From Clostridium sp. 26_21 (GTDB lineage: Bacteria; Bacillota; Clostridia; TANB77; CAG-508): 64,000 nt of DNA. Positions 50,068 through 58,602 of this stretch are shown here, piece after piece (position 1 is the stretch's first letter; each line of letters begins with the position of its first letter). The notes beneath the pieces are model-generated. The model saw nothing but the letters and a program-made list of their open reading frames with translations. It did no database searches and was not told the DNA's origin. The translations under genes and the position numbers were made by a program. The stretch lies in contig MNRO01000022.1 in assembly GCA_001915995.1 (NCBI GenBank), positions 62,001 to 126,000 of the forward strand, read 5' to 3'.

Positions 50068-51399
50068 GTGGCAAAACCAACAGTAGCAATAATAGGAAAA
50101 CCAAATGTAGGAAAATCAACATTTTTTAACTACATAGTAGGAAGTAGAATATCAATTGTTGAAGATACACCAGGTGTTACAAGAGATAGAGTATATGCAG
50201 AAACAAACTGGAGAGGAAGAAACTTTACAGTAGTAGATACAGCTGGAATTGAACCAGAAAGTGATGACACAATAATATCACAAATGAGAGAACAAGCAAA
50301 AATAGCAATAGATATAGCAGATGTAATACTATTTTTAACAGATGTAAAACAAGGAGTAACAGCAGCAGATCAAGAAATAGCAATTATGTTAAAAAAATCA
50401 AAAAAACCAGTAGTACTTGTATGTAATAAAGCAGATAATATGAGTAGAGACAGAAATGAAATATATGAATTTTACAATTTAGGAATGGGAGAACCATATC
50501 CAGTATCTGCAGCAAATGCATTAGGAATTGGTGATGTTTTAGATGCACTATATGAAAATTTCCCGGAAAAAAGTGATGATGAAGATGACGATGGAAGAAT
50601 AAAAGTAGCAGTTATAGGAAAGCCAAATGTAGGAAAATCATCATTAATAAACAAAATTCTAGGAGAAAATAGAACAATTGTAAGTAATATAGCAGGAACA
50701 ACAAGAGATGCAATAGATACAGAATATGAAAATGAGTATGGAAAATATGTACTTATAGATACAGCTGGAATAAGAAGAAAAAGTAAAGTGTCTGAATCAA
50801 TAGAAAAATTCAGTATAATGAGAACATTACTTGCAATTGAAAGAGCAGATGTATGTTTAATGATGATAGATGCAAATGAAGGAGTAACAGATCAAGATGC
50901 AAAAATTGCAGGTGAAGCACATGAAGCTGGAAAAGGAATAATAATTGTTGTAAACAAATGGGATGAATATGAGAAAGAAACAGGAACATTAGAAAAATAC
51001 AAAAAAGACATATATGCCAAATTATCATATTTATCTTATGCGCCAGTAATCTTTATATCAGCAAAAACAGGACAAAGAGTTGACAAATTATTTAACATGA
51101 TAAACAATGTTGCAGAACAAAATGCAATGAGAGTATCAACAGCAACATTAAATCAAGTAATAAATGAAGCAATTGCAATTGTACAACCACCAACAGATAA
51201 AGGAAAAAGATTAAAAATCCTTTATGGTACACAAGTTAGTACAAAACCACCAACATTTGTAATATTTGTAAATAATAAAGAACTATTCCATTTTTCATAT
51301 GAAAGATATTTAGTAAATCAAATTAGAAAAGAATTTGGATTAGAGGGGACACCAGTTAGGATTATTGCAAGAGAAAAAGGTGAAAACTTTGAAAAATAA
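50068..51399 (+). CDS. der: Ribosome biogenesis GTPase Der (EngA)
   Basis: Two tandem GTPase domains: GKPNVGKSTFFNYIVG, DTPGVTRDR, DTAGIEPES and CNKADN in the first; GKPNVGKSSLINKILGEN, GTTRDAIDTEYE, DTAGIRRKSKV and VNKWDEYEK in the second; then the KH-like C-terminal domain (PPTFVIFVNNKELFHFSYER). It acts in 50S subunit maturation. 443 residues, normal. GTG start after AAGGAGG. plsY follows 58 bases on. Confidence 0.97.
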   Translation: MAKPTVAIIGKPNVGKSTFFNYIVGSRISIVEDTPGVTRDRVYAETNWRGRNFTVVDTAGIEPESDDTIISQMREQAKIAIDIADVILFLTDVKQGVTAADQEIAIMLKKSKKPVVLVCNKADNMSRDRNEIYEFYNLGMGEPYPVSAANALGIGDVLDALYENFPEKSDDEDDDGRIKVAVIGKPNVGKSSLINKILGENRTIVSNIAGTTRDAIDTEYENEYGKYVLIDTAGIRRKSKVSESIEKFSIMRTLLAIERADVCLMMIDANEGVTDQDAKIAGEAHEAGKGIIIVVNKWDEYEKETGTLEKYKKDIYAKLSYLSYAPVIFISAKTGQRVDKLFNMINNVAEQNAMRVSTATLNQVINEAIAIVQPPTDKGKRLKILYGTQVSTKPPTFVIFVNNKELFHFSYERYLVNQIRKEFGLEGTPVRIIAREKGENFEK

Positions 51400-51457
51400 A
51401 AAAGATAAGAGTTAAGAAAGAATTGTAATTATTTTTTAACTAAAAGGAGGAATAAAA

Positions 51458-52087
51458 ATGTCAGCATACATAATAGTAACACTAGTAGCATATTTATTAG
51501 GAAGCATAAGTTTTTCAGTAATAATAAGCAAAAAAATGGCAGGATTTGATGTAAGAGAAAAAGGAAGTGGAAATGCAGGAGCAACAAACATGTTGCGTTC
51601 TGTAGGAAAAAAAGGAGCAATATTTACATTAATTGGAGACTGTCTAAAAGGAGTTGTTGCAATATTATTTGCAATAATAGTAGGAAAAATAGCAAAAAAT
51701 ACAGATAAAGCTTTATTGGTACAACTTGCAGGAATAGCAGTTGTTTTAGGACATACATTTCCAATATTTTTTGGATTTAAAGGTGGAAAAGGTGTAGCAA
51801 CATCTTTAGGAGTACTTTTAATGACAAATTGGCAAATAGGATTAATATGTTTAGTATTTGCACTAGTATTAATGGCACTAAGTAAAATGGTATCATTAGG
51901 ATCTGTAGGTGCAGCAATACTTTTCCCTGTATTAGTATTATTCATACATACAAACTTTACAGTAAGTGAAGGAAGTAGTTATTTAATATATAGTATAATA
52001 CTTGCAGTTATAGTAGCATTTAACCATAGAAGCAACATCAAAAGAATATTAAATGGAACTGAAAATAAATTAAGTTTCAAGAAATAA
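51458..52087 (+). CDS. plsY: Acyl-phosphate:glycerol-3-phosphate acyltransferase
   Basis: Integral membrane enzyme that makes lysophosphatidate from acyl-phosphate. The 209-residue protein has five or six helices and the three family motifs: YLLGSISFSVIISK, EKGSGNAGATNMLRSVGKK, and FPIFFGFKGGKGVATSLG. AAAGGAGG before the ATG. It is next to gpsA, which makes its substrate glycerol-3-phosphate; plsC, the next enzyme, is at 9533. Confidence 0.95.
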   Translation: MSAYIIVTLVAYLLGSISFSVIISKKMAGFDVREKGSGNAGATNMLRSVGKKGAIFTLIGDCLKGVVAILFAIIVGKIAKNTDKALLVQLAGIAVVLGHTFPIFFGFKGGKGVATSLGVLLMTNWQIGLICLVFALVLMALSKMVSLGSVGAAILFPVLVLFIHTNFTVSEGSSYLIYSIILAVIVAFNHRSNIKRILNGTENKLSFKK

Positions 52088-52095
52088 TGCAAAAG

Positions 52096-52141
52096 AAAGG
52101 AGAAAATGCTAGAATTTTTATTCTAGCATTTATTAATAAAA
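52096..52141 (+). promoter_or_regulatory. Shine-Dalgarno separated from the gpsA AUG by a perfect hairpin
   Basis: AAAGGAG (52096-52102), one base, then AAATGCTAGAAT / ATTCTAGCATTT (52104-52115 / 52120-52131, loop TTTT), ten bases and the gpsA ATG. Without the hairpin the distance is 39 bases; folded it is about 11. A six-codon mini-ORF (ATG at 52106, TAG at 52124) starts in the 5' arm. Same design as at 14888-14926. Confidence 0.55.
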
Positions 52142-53128
52142 ATGAAAAATATAGCAATAATAGGAAGTGGAAGCTGGGGAGTTGCTTTAGCAATACACTT
52201 AGCAAAATTAGGTAACAAAGTTAAAATTTGGTCATTTTCTGAAGAAGAAAGAGACATAATAAATAATGAAAAAAGATGCAAATTTTTACCAAATGTAGTA
52301 TTACCAGAAGGAATAGAATGTAGTACATCATATGAAGAAGTAATAAATGGTTCAGACTTTATAATACATGTAACACCATCAAAATTTACAAGAAATACAG
52401 TAAAACAATATAAACAATATGTAACAAATCAACCAATAGTAATATGTTCAAAAGGATTTGAAGAAGCAACATTAATGACATTAGATGAAGTAATACAAGA
52501 AGAAATACCAAATGCCAAAATAGCAGTTTTATCAGGACCAAGCCATGCAGAAGAAGTATCAATAGCAATTCCAACAGTATTAGTATTAGCTTCAAAATAT
52601 GATGCAGTATTAAAACTAGTTCAAGACACATTTATGTCTGATAAAATGAGAATTTATACATCAAGAGATGTAAAAGGTGTTGAACTTGGAGGAGCACTAA
52701 AAAATATTATAGCATTTTGTTCAGGTGTCGCAGCAGGAATAGGTTTAGGTGATAATACATTTGCAGCATTAATAACAAGAGGATTAGCAGAATTATCAAG
52801 ACTTGGAGTTGAATTAGGAGGACAAAAAGAAACTTTATATGGACTAAGTGGACTTGGAGATTTAATTGTAACATGTTTAAGTGAACATAGTAGAAACAGA
52901 AAAGCAGGAAAATTAATAGGACAAGGAAAAACATTAGAAGAAACAAAAAAAGAAGTTGGAATGACAATAGAAAGTATAGACAATATTTTAGTTGCACATG
53001 AATTAGGAAAAATTCATAATATAGAAATGCCAATAGTAGAAGCAGTTTATGGAATTTTGTATAATGGATTAAAGCCAGAAGAAGCAGTAAATATGTTAAT
53101 GAATAGAGCAAGAAAAAACGAAGACTAA
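52142..53128 (+). CDS. gpsA: Glycerol-3-phosphate dehydrogenase [NAD(P)+]
   Basis: Reduces dihydroxyacetone phosphate to sn-glycerol-3-phosphate for lipid synthesis. The 328-residue protein has the dinucleotide motif IIGSGSWGVALAIHLAKLG, CSKGFEEATL, LSGPSHAEEV, catalytic Lys in GVELGGALKNIIAFCSG and GDLIVTCLSEHSRNRKAG. Full length. No ribosome site lies next to the ATG; the unusual upstream hairpin (52096-52141) may solve this. Likely co-transcribed with plsY. Confidence 0.96.
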   Translation: MKNIAIIGSGSWGVALAIHLAKLGNKVKIWSFSEEERDIINNEKRCKFLPNVVLPEGIECSTSYEEVINGSDFIIHVTPSKFTRNTVKQYKQYVTNQPIVICSKGFEEATLMTLDEVIQEEIPNAKIAVLSGPSHAEEVSIAIPTVLVLASKYDAVLKLVQDTFMSDKMRIYTSRDVKGVELGGALKNIIAFCSGVAAGIGLGDNTFAALITRGLAELSRLGVELGGQKETLYGLSGLGDLIVTCLSEHSRNRKAGKLIGQGKTLEETKKEVGMTIESIDNILVAHELGKIHNIEMPIVEAVYGILYNGLKPEEAVNMLMNRARKNED

Positions 53129-53201
53129 ATATAAAAAAAGTGTCAATAATATTTAATATATATTGAAATATGGCATAAAGCCAAAGAAAGGATGATGTGT
53201 T

Positions 53202-53729
53202 ATGGGATTTTTTGATACATTAGGAAAAAAAGCAACTGAAGCTTATAATGTAACAACAAAAAAGACAGGAGAACTTGCAAAAGAAGCAAAATTAAGAATG
53301 AAAATTAATGAAAACAAATCAAATATAAATGATTTGTATAAAGAGATTGGAAAAAAAGTTTATGAAAAACATGTAAGACAAGAAAATATAGATATAAAAG
53401 CAGATTTAGAAGAAGAATGTGCAAAAATAGATATATTATCAAGTGAAATAGAATCATGTTTAACATCAATATTAGAATTAAAAGATAAAAAACAATGTAT
53501 AAAGTGTCATGCAGAAATCGATGAAAATGCAGTATTTTGTCCAAAATGTGGTGAAAAACAACCTGAAATTGAAGTCAAAGAAGCAGAAGTTGTTACAGAA
53601 AATTTAGAAAATTCAGATGTAAAGCCAGAAAATGAGACGGAAGCAGAAATTGTAGAAGAAAAAGTATCTGGAGAAGATAATACAGAAAGAGAAAAAGCAA
53701 GTGAAGAAAGTAATTCAGATCAACAATAA
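53202..53729 (+). CDS. Zinc-ribbon protein with coiled-coil N-terminus and acidic tail
   Basis: The 175-residue protein has a helical N-terminal half (MGFFDTLGKKATEAYNVTTK; likely coiled coil, about 20-90), a zinc ribbon CIKCHAEIDENAVFCPKCGE (about 98-118), and a Glu/Ser-rich disordered tail. Such proteins are common single genes in Clostridia, with no defined role; the ribbon is of the type found at the ends of many regulatory or scaffold proteins. GAAAGGATG precedes the ATG. dtd follows after 26 bases. Confidence 0.75.
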   Translation: MGFFDTLGKKATEAYNVTTKKTGELAKEAKLRMKINENKSNINDLYKEIGKKVYEKHVRQENIDIKADLEEECAKIDILSSEIESCLTSILELKDKKQCIKCHAEIDENAVFCPKCGEKQPEIEVKEAEVVTENLENSDVKPENETEAEIVEEKVSGEDNTEREKASEESNSDQQ

Positions 53730-53755
53730 ATATAGCAAATGAAAGGAATAGCAAA

Positions 53756-54193
53756 ATGAAACTAGTAGTTCAAAGAGTCAAAAAAGCAGAAGTAAAAGTA
53801 GATGGAAACATAGTCGGAAAAATAGATAAAGGCTTTTTAGTACTAATAGGAATAAAAGTAGGAGATACAAAAGAACAAGCAGATTATTTAGTTAAAAAAT
53901 TATGCAATTTAAGAGTATTTTCAGATGAAAATGATAAAATGAATTTAAGCATAAAAGACGTAAAAGGAAAATTGCTAATAGTATCTCAATTTACTTTATA
54001 TGGAGATTGTTCTCAAGGAAATAGGCCATCATTTATTGAGGCTGCGAGACCAGAAGAAGCAAATCCACTATATGAATATTTTTGTAATCAATGTGAATTA
54101 AACAATATAGAAGTACAAAAAGGAATATTTGGAGCAGATATGAAAGTAGAACTAATCAATGATGGACCAGTTACAATTATAATAGAAAAATAA
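53756..54193 (+). CDS. dtd: D-aminoacyl-tRNA deacylase
   Basis: Removes D-amino acids (and mischarged glycine) from tRNA. The 145-residue protein has MKLVVQRVKKAEVKVDGNIV, VSQFTLYGDCSQGNRPSF (the SQFTL catalytic-site motif) and the cross-subunit NDGPVTIII motif at the C-terminus. Full length. Located 19 bases before the diaminopentanoate dehydrogenase gene. Confidence 0.95.
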   Translation: MKLVVQRVKKAEVKVDGNIVGKIDKGFLVLIGIKVGDTKEQADYLVKKLCNLRVFSDENDKMNLSIKDVKGKLLIVSQFTLYGDCSQGNRPSFIEAARPEEANPLYEYFCNQCELNNIEVQKGIFGADMKVELINDGPVTIIIEK

Positions 54194-54212
54194 TTTTAAA
54201 GGAGGTCTTTCT

Positions 54213-55289
54213 ATGGAAAGAAAAGTTAAAGTTGTTCAATATGGTGTAGGCAAAATGAGTTTATATACAATGAGATATGTGTATGAAAAAGGTGGAGAAA
54301 TAGTAGGAGCAATTGATATAAATCCAAAAGTAATAGGAAAAGATATAGGCGAAATACTAGGAACAGAAAATAAAGGTGTAAAAGTTGTTAATGCAGAAGA
54401 TGCAAGAAAAATGTTAGAAGAAACAAGACCTGATATAGTAATAGTAACAACAATGAGCCTAATAAAAGACTTAGAAAATCCATTAATGTTATGTGCAGAA
54501 TTAGGATTAAATGCAATAACAACATGTGAAGAAGCATTTTATCCAGAAAATTCAAATCCAACATTAACAAAGAAAATTGATGAACTTGCAAAGAAAAATA
54601 ATTGTACAATAACAGGAAGTGGATATCAAGATATTTATTGGGGACAATTAATTTCATCAATAGCAGGATCAACTCAAAAAATAACAAAAATAAAAGGAAG
54701 CTCAAGCTATAATGTAGAAGAATATGGAATAGCATTAGCAAAGGCACATGGAGCTGGGCTTACATTAGAAGACTTTGACAAAGAAGTAGCATCTGTTGAT
54801 AGAATATCAGATGAAGAAAGACAAAAAATAGTTGAAAGTGGAGATTATTTGCCATCATATATGTGGAATGTAAATGGTTGGTTATGTGAAAAGTTAGGAT
54901 TAACAGTAAAATCACAAAGACAAAAATGTGTACCACAAACATATAAAGAAGATTTATACTCATCAACATTAGGAATGACGGTAAAAGCAGGAGATGCAAC
55001 AGGAATGAGTGCTGTTGTTACAACAGAAACAGAAGAAGGAATTACAATTGAAAGTGAATGTATAGGAAAAGTGTATGCACCAGATGAATATGACAAAAAT
55101 GAATGGACAATTTATGGTGAACCAGAAACAACAATAGTTGTTGCAAAACCAGCAACAGTAGAACTTACATGTGCATCAATTGTAAATAGAATTCCAGATG
55201 TTATAAATTCAAAACCAGGATATGTTCCAACATGTGAATTTGGAGAATTGAATTTTAAAATAAAACCATTAAATGAATATGTAAAATAA
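54213..55289 (+). CDS. ord: 2,4-diaminopentanoate dehydrogenase (dihydrodipicolinate reductase-like)
   Basis: The 358-residue protein starts VVQYGVGKMSLYTMRYVYEK, a Rossmann motif, and has STCEEAFYP-like ITTCEEAFYPENSNP, GSGYQDIYWGQLI and SSSYNVEEYGIALAKAHGAG. These match what I recall of 2,4-diaminopentanoate dehydrogenase of Clostridium, which oxidatively deaminates 2,4-diaminopentanoate in ornithine fermentation. The partner genes (ornithine racemase, aminomutase oraS/oraE, the thiolase ortAB) are not in the window, so the pathway is not shown here. AAAGGAGG before the ATG; terminator after. Confidence 0.75.
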   Translation: MERKVKVVQYGVGKMSLYTMRYVYEKGGEIVGAIDINPKVIGKDIGEILGTENKGVKVVNAEDARKMLEETRPDIVIVTTMSLIKDLENPLMLCAELGLNAITTCEEAFYPENSNPTLTKKIDELAKKNNCTITGSGYQDIYWGQLISSIAGSTQKITKIKGSSSYNVEEYGIALAKAHGAGLTLEDFDKEVASVDRISDEERQKIVESGDYLPSYMWNVNGWLCEKLGLTVKSQRQKCVPQTYKEDLYSSTLGMTVKAGDATGMSAVVTTETEEGITIESECIGKVYAPDEYDKNEWTIYGEPETTIVVAKPATVELTCASIVNRIPDVINSKPGYVPTCEFGELNFKIKPLNEYVK

Positions 55290-55299
55290 AAAATATGAA

Positions 55300-55331
55300 G
55301 AGAGTACAGAGAAATCTGTACTTTCTTTTTT
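55300..55331 (+). terminator. Terminator of the diaminopentanoate dehydrogenase gene
   Basis: GAGAGTACAGA / TCTGTACTTTC stem (one G-T), loop GAAA, then T6. Confidence 0.85.
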
Positions 55332-55362
55332 ATATAATACGAAAGTGATACTTTCTTATTTT
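55332..55362 (+). repeat. Intergenic repeat, short palindromic copy D
   Basis: AATACGAAAGT / ACTTTCTTATT (55336-55346 / 55350-55360) with loop GAT, nearly the same as the opening palindrome of copy B and again directly after a terminator. The long 3' block is absent. Confidence 0.6.
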
Positions 55363-55442
55363 TTAAAAATTATGCAACATTTTCTTGAAAAAAGACATTA
55401 TATAAGTGTAAGATATCTTATGAAAGACAAAGGAGAGAAAAA

Positions 55443-55973
55443 TTGAAACAATATAAAATATTAGAAGATTATGTAGAAAATGAACAATTAAATATAGAAC
55501 AAGTAATAAAAGATTATAGTGGATATGTATATACGGCAATAATCAATATTTCAGAAAATTTAAGTGATGAAGATATAGAAGAAATTTTATCAGATGTATT
55601 TTTTATCTTTTGGAAGAAAAAAGATACATTAAAAAAAGATGATAAAATAAGTTTTTATTTAGTAGGAATAGCCAAAAACCTTATAAAAGAAAAATATAGA
55701 AAGCAAAAAGGTAATTTAAATATAGATGATTTTGAAAATAATATATCAACTAATGATGATATATATGAATATTATGAAGAAAAATGTCGAATAGAACAGA
55801 TACAAAAAATAGTAAATAATTTAGATGACATAGATAAAGCAATATTTAGAATGTTTTACTATAATAATCAAAAATCAAAAGAAATATCACGAAAACTAAA
55901 GATGAATGAAATTACAATAAGATCACGATTGCATAGAATTAGAAAGCAAATAAAAGAAAATATAGATTTTTAG
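55443..55973 (+). CDS. ECF-type RNA polymerase sigma factor (TTG start)
   Basis: The 176-residue protein has sigma region 2 (GYVYTAIINISENLSDEDIE, DVFFIFWKKKDTLKK) and region 4 (LDDIDKAIFRMFYYNN, SKEISRKLKMNEITIRSRLH), with no region 3: an ECF factor. TTG follows AAAGGAGAG. The next gene begins 18 bases later and encodes a membrane protein in the place of an anti-sigma factor. GCAAC at 55374-55378 followed by T-rich DNA looks like an ECF -35 and may be its own autoregulated promoter. Confidence 0.85.
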   Translation: MKQYKILEDYVENEQLNIEQVIKDYSGYVYTAIINISENLSDEDIEEILSDVFFIFWKKKDTLKKDDKISFYLVGIAKNLIKEKYRKQKGNLNIDDFENNISTNDDIYEYYEEKCRIEQIQKIVNNLDDIDKAIFRMFYYNNQKSKEISRKLKMNEITIRSRLHRIRKQIKENIDF

Positions 55974-55991
55974 GTGAAAGGAAAATAAATT

Positions 55992-57155
55992 ATGAGTAAT
56001 GAAGAATTGCAAAATAAAATAATTGAAAATGTAAAAGATAAAATAGCAATATATGAATTAGAAAAAGAAAATAAAAATGATAAATTTAGTATGAAAAAAT
56101 TCAGGAATGTGGCAGCTGTGGCAGTTTTAACAATAGGATTATCAATAGGTACAGCATATGGTGCAAATATTATATATGAAAAGATTTGGAAAGAACCAAC
56201 AAAAATCATTGGAGGAGGCCAAACAGAAGAGATTACAGAAGAATCAATTAAAGAAAATATAACAGAAGATGAAGCAAGAGAAATTGCTAAAAATAAATTA
56301 AATAAAATAGGAATTGATGGTGGAGAACTTTCTAAGACAAGAAATTATAAAGATAGTTATAGTGAAGGGATAGAATATATATTTACTACTGATGATGGAA
56401 AATGGGAAATAACAATAAATGGAATGAGTAAAGAATTTGAAAGTTTAAAATCATGTGAATATAATAAAAGTTATGAAAAATATACAATGACAAGAGATGA
56501 AGCAATAGAAGTAGCAAAACAATATTATGAGCAATTTGGATATAAAGAAGGAGAATATGAATTTGCAGAAATAGTTAAATTATGGAATAGTAACCCAGAT
56601 GAAGATAAGAGTGGATATTATAGTGCAAGATTTTATAAAAAATATGGAGATTTATATAATAAATGTGAGGCTATTTGGATTGGCTTTTATGCTAAAGATC
56701 ATAAATTAAGTGATTATAGTGTATCAAATGGAAAATATGACAATAATCCATTAGAAATAACAAAAGAACAAGCAATAGAATTAGCAATTGAAGCAGATAA
56801 AAAAGTAGAAGAAAGACCAATTATAGAAACAAAAGCAGAACAAAATATAAAAGCCATGAATGGAACTGCATATTCAAGATTAAAAGATACAGATGCATTT
56901 TATAAGCCTATGATGGAAGTTGATGTACCAAATGAAGATATAGTATATTATAAAACAGAAGAAAGAGTTAGAAGAGTTTGGGTAGTTGGTTTAACATATG
57001 GAGATACAGAAAATACAGGTATTGTAAATAAAGTTGCAAGAGGACAATTTACATATTATGTTGATGCAACAACTGGCGAAATTATTGGTGGAAGTACTAG
57101 TGATGAAATTTATTGGGAAAATTTCCATTTTAATGAAAATAAAATAAATAGATAA
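55992..57155 (+). CDS. Putative membrane anti-sigma factor with PepSY-like repeats
   Basis: The 387-residue protein has a cytoplasmic N-terminus (about 35 residues), one membrane helix (about 36-57, VAAVAVLTIGLSIGTAYGAN), and an outside part with repeats that resemble PepSY domains: ITEDEAREIAKNKLNKIG, MTRDEAIEVAKQYYEQFG and ITKEQAIELAIEADKKVE. A last block ends YVDATTGEIIGG, another PepSY feature. Next to an ECF sigma gene this layout suggests a signal-sensing anti-sigma factor, though no known anti-sigma motif is visible. GAAAGGAA before the ATG. Confidence 0.6.
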   Translation: MSNEELQNKIIENVKDKIAIYELEKENKNDKFSMKKFRNVAAVAVLTIGLSIGTAYGANIIYEKIWKEPTKIIGGGQTEEITEESIKENITEDEAREIAKNKLNKIGIDGGELSKTRNYKDSYSEGIEYIFTTDDGKWEITINGMSKEFESLKSCEYNKSYEKYTMTRDEAIEVAKQYYEQFGYKEGEYEFAEIVKLWNSNPDEDKSGYYSARFYKKYGDLYNKCEAIWIGFYAKDHKLSDYSVSNGKYDNNPLEITKEQAIELAIEADKKVEERPIIETKAEQNIKAMNGTAYSRLKDTDAFYKPMMEVDVPNEDIVYYKTEERVRRVWVVGLTYGDTENTGIVNKVARGQFTYYVDATTGEIIGGSTSDEIYWENFHFNENKINR

Positions 57156-57160
57156 AATAA

Positions 57161-57204
57161 AAGCAGATAATTATTGAAAAACATTGATAATTATCTGCTT
57201 TTTT
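57161..57204 (+). terminator. Terminator of the sigma/anti-sigma operon
   Basis: AAGCAGATAATTAT / ATAATTATCTGCTT perfect stem, 12-base loop, then TTTT. Confidence 0.85.
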
Positions 57205-57242
57205 GCTAATATATAGTAAATTGTAAAAGAGGAGGACACTGT

Positions 57243-57803
57243 ATGAAATATTTCAAAAAATTAGTAGGGGAAAGAATATATCTATCACCAAGAAATAGTG
57301 AAGATGTAGAGAAATTTACAGAATGGTTAAATGACTTTAACACAACAGATTATATTGGAAGAAGTGGAGCAAGTGTAACATTAGATATGGAAAAAGAATA
57401 TTTATCAAGACCAAATAAAGATAATGTTTCATTTGTAATAGTCACATTAGAAGATGATAAAGTGATAGGAACAATATCATTAGAACAAATAGATGATATA
57501 AACAGGAATGCAACACTAGGAATATTTATAGGAGATAAAGATTATAGAGATAATGGATATGGAACAGAAGCTATAAGACTTATATTAGAATATGGATTTA
57601 GATATTTAAATTTGCATAATATAAAGTTAGATTTAATGGAATTTAATGAAAGAGCATTAAAATGTTACAAAAAATGCGGCTTCCAAGAAAACGGAAGAAG
57701 AAGAAAATGTAAGTTTATTAATGGAAAATATTATGATAGTATAAGTATGGACATATTAGCTGAAGAATTTGGAGGAGATTTTATAAAGAATAAAAATATA
57801 TAA
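57243..57803 (+). CDS. GNAT-family N-acetyltransferase (RimJ/RimL-like)
   Basis: The 186-residue protein has the acetyl-CoA fold: GERIYLSPRNSEDVEKFTEW, VIVTLEDDKVIGTISLEQID, GIFIGDKDYRDNGYGTEAIR (motif A, R/Q-x-x-G-x-G/A variant) and NERALKCYKKCGFQENGRRR (motif B). Members acetylate ribosomal protein N-termini, sugars or antibiotics; substrate here unknown. AGAGGAGG before the ATG. AIM24-like gene follows after 37 bases. Confidence 0.85.
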   Translation: MKYFKKLVGERIYLSPRNSEDVEKFTEWLNDFNTTDYIGRSGASVTLDMEKEYLSRPNKDNVSFVIVTLEDDKVIGTISLEQIDDINRNATLGIFIGDKDYRDNGYGTEAIRLILEYGFRYLNLHNIKLDLMEFNERALKCYKKCGFQENGRRRKCKFINGKYYDSISMDILAEEFGGDFIKNKNI

Positions 57804-57840
57804 AATACATATTATGATATAGTGAAATGAAGGAGGAAAA

Positions 57841-58530
57841 ATGGATTATAAAATTATAGGAGAAACAGTACCAGTAGTTGAAATAAGATTGAAAGCCGGA
57901 GAAACAGTTTATACACAATCAGGTGGAATGGCATATCAATCAGATGGAATATCAATGTCAACAAATGCTCGTGGTGGAATAATGCAAAGTTTAGGAAGAA
58001 TGTTTACAGGAGAATCAATATTTATGGCTAATTATACAGCTCAAAAAGAAGGGGCAATGGTAGCATTTGCATCAACAGTACCAGGAGGAATTATTGATTT
58101 GGATTTAGCAACATTGCAAGGTGGAATGATAATTCAAAAAGGAGCATTCTTATGTGCTGAAGCAAATGTAGAGACCAGTATTGCATTTACAAAGAAATTT
58201 TCAGCTGGATTATTTGGAGGAGAAGGTTTTATACTTCAAAAAGCAACAGGAAATGGAAAAATTTTTTTGGAGGTTGATGGAGATGTAATACAAAAAGAAC
58301 TAGCAGCAGGAGAAGTATTAAAAGTTAATACTGGAAATGTTGTTGCATTTGAGCCAAGTGTATCATATGGGATTGAAACAATAAAAGGATTGGGAAATAT
58401 TTTTTTAGGAGGAGAAGGTTTATTTTTAACAAAATTAGTTGGACCAGGAAAAGTAATCTTACAATCTCAAAATTTTAGAGATTTTGCTGGTAGATTAATT
58501 CCATATATGCCAAAAACAAATAATGATTAA
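57841..58530 (+). CDS. AIM24 / TIGR00266 family protein
   Basis: The 229-residue all-beta protein contains VVEIRLKAGETVYTQSGGMA, GGIMQSLGRMFTGESIFMAN, AQKEGAMVAFASTVPGGIID and GLGNIFLGGEGLFLTKLVGP, which fit the conserved TIGR00266 family (also called AIM24, related to a yeast mitochondrial protein). Its biochemical role is unknown. AGGAGG before the ATG. It may be co-transcribed with the acetyltransferase gene; a terminator follows. Confidence 0.88.
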   Translation: MDYKIIGETVPVVEIRLKAGETVYTQSGGMAYQSDGISMSTNARGGIMQSLGRMFTGESIFMANYTAQKEGAMVAFASTVPGGIIDLDLATLQGGMIIQKGAFLCAEANVETSIAFTKKFSAGLFGGEGFILQKATGNGKIFLEVDGDVIQKELAAGEVLKVNTGNVVAFEPSVSYGIETIKGLGNIFLGGEGLFLTKLVGPGKVILQSQNFRDFAGRLIPYMPKTNND

Positions 58531-58533
58531 AGC

Positions 58534-58562
58534 AAAGAGTATCAAACTGATACTCTTTTTAT
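58534..58562 (+). terminator. Terminator of the AIM24 gene
   Basis: AAAGAGTATCA / TGATACTCTTT perfect stem, loop AAC, then TT and TATAT. Confidence 0.8.
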
Positions 58563-58602
58563 ATAATCAGGTAATAACAAATATTGATTTGTTTTATATA
58601 AA

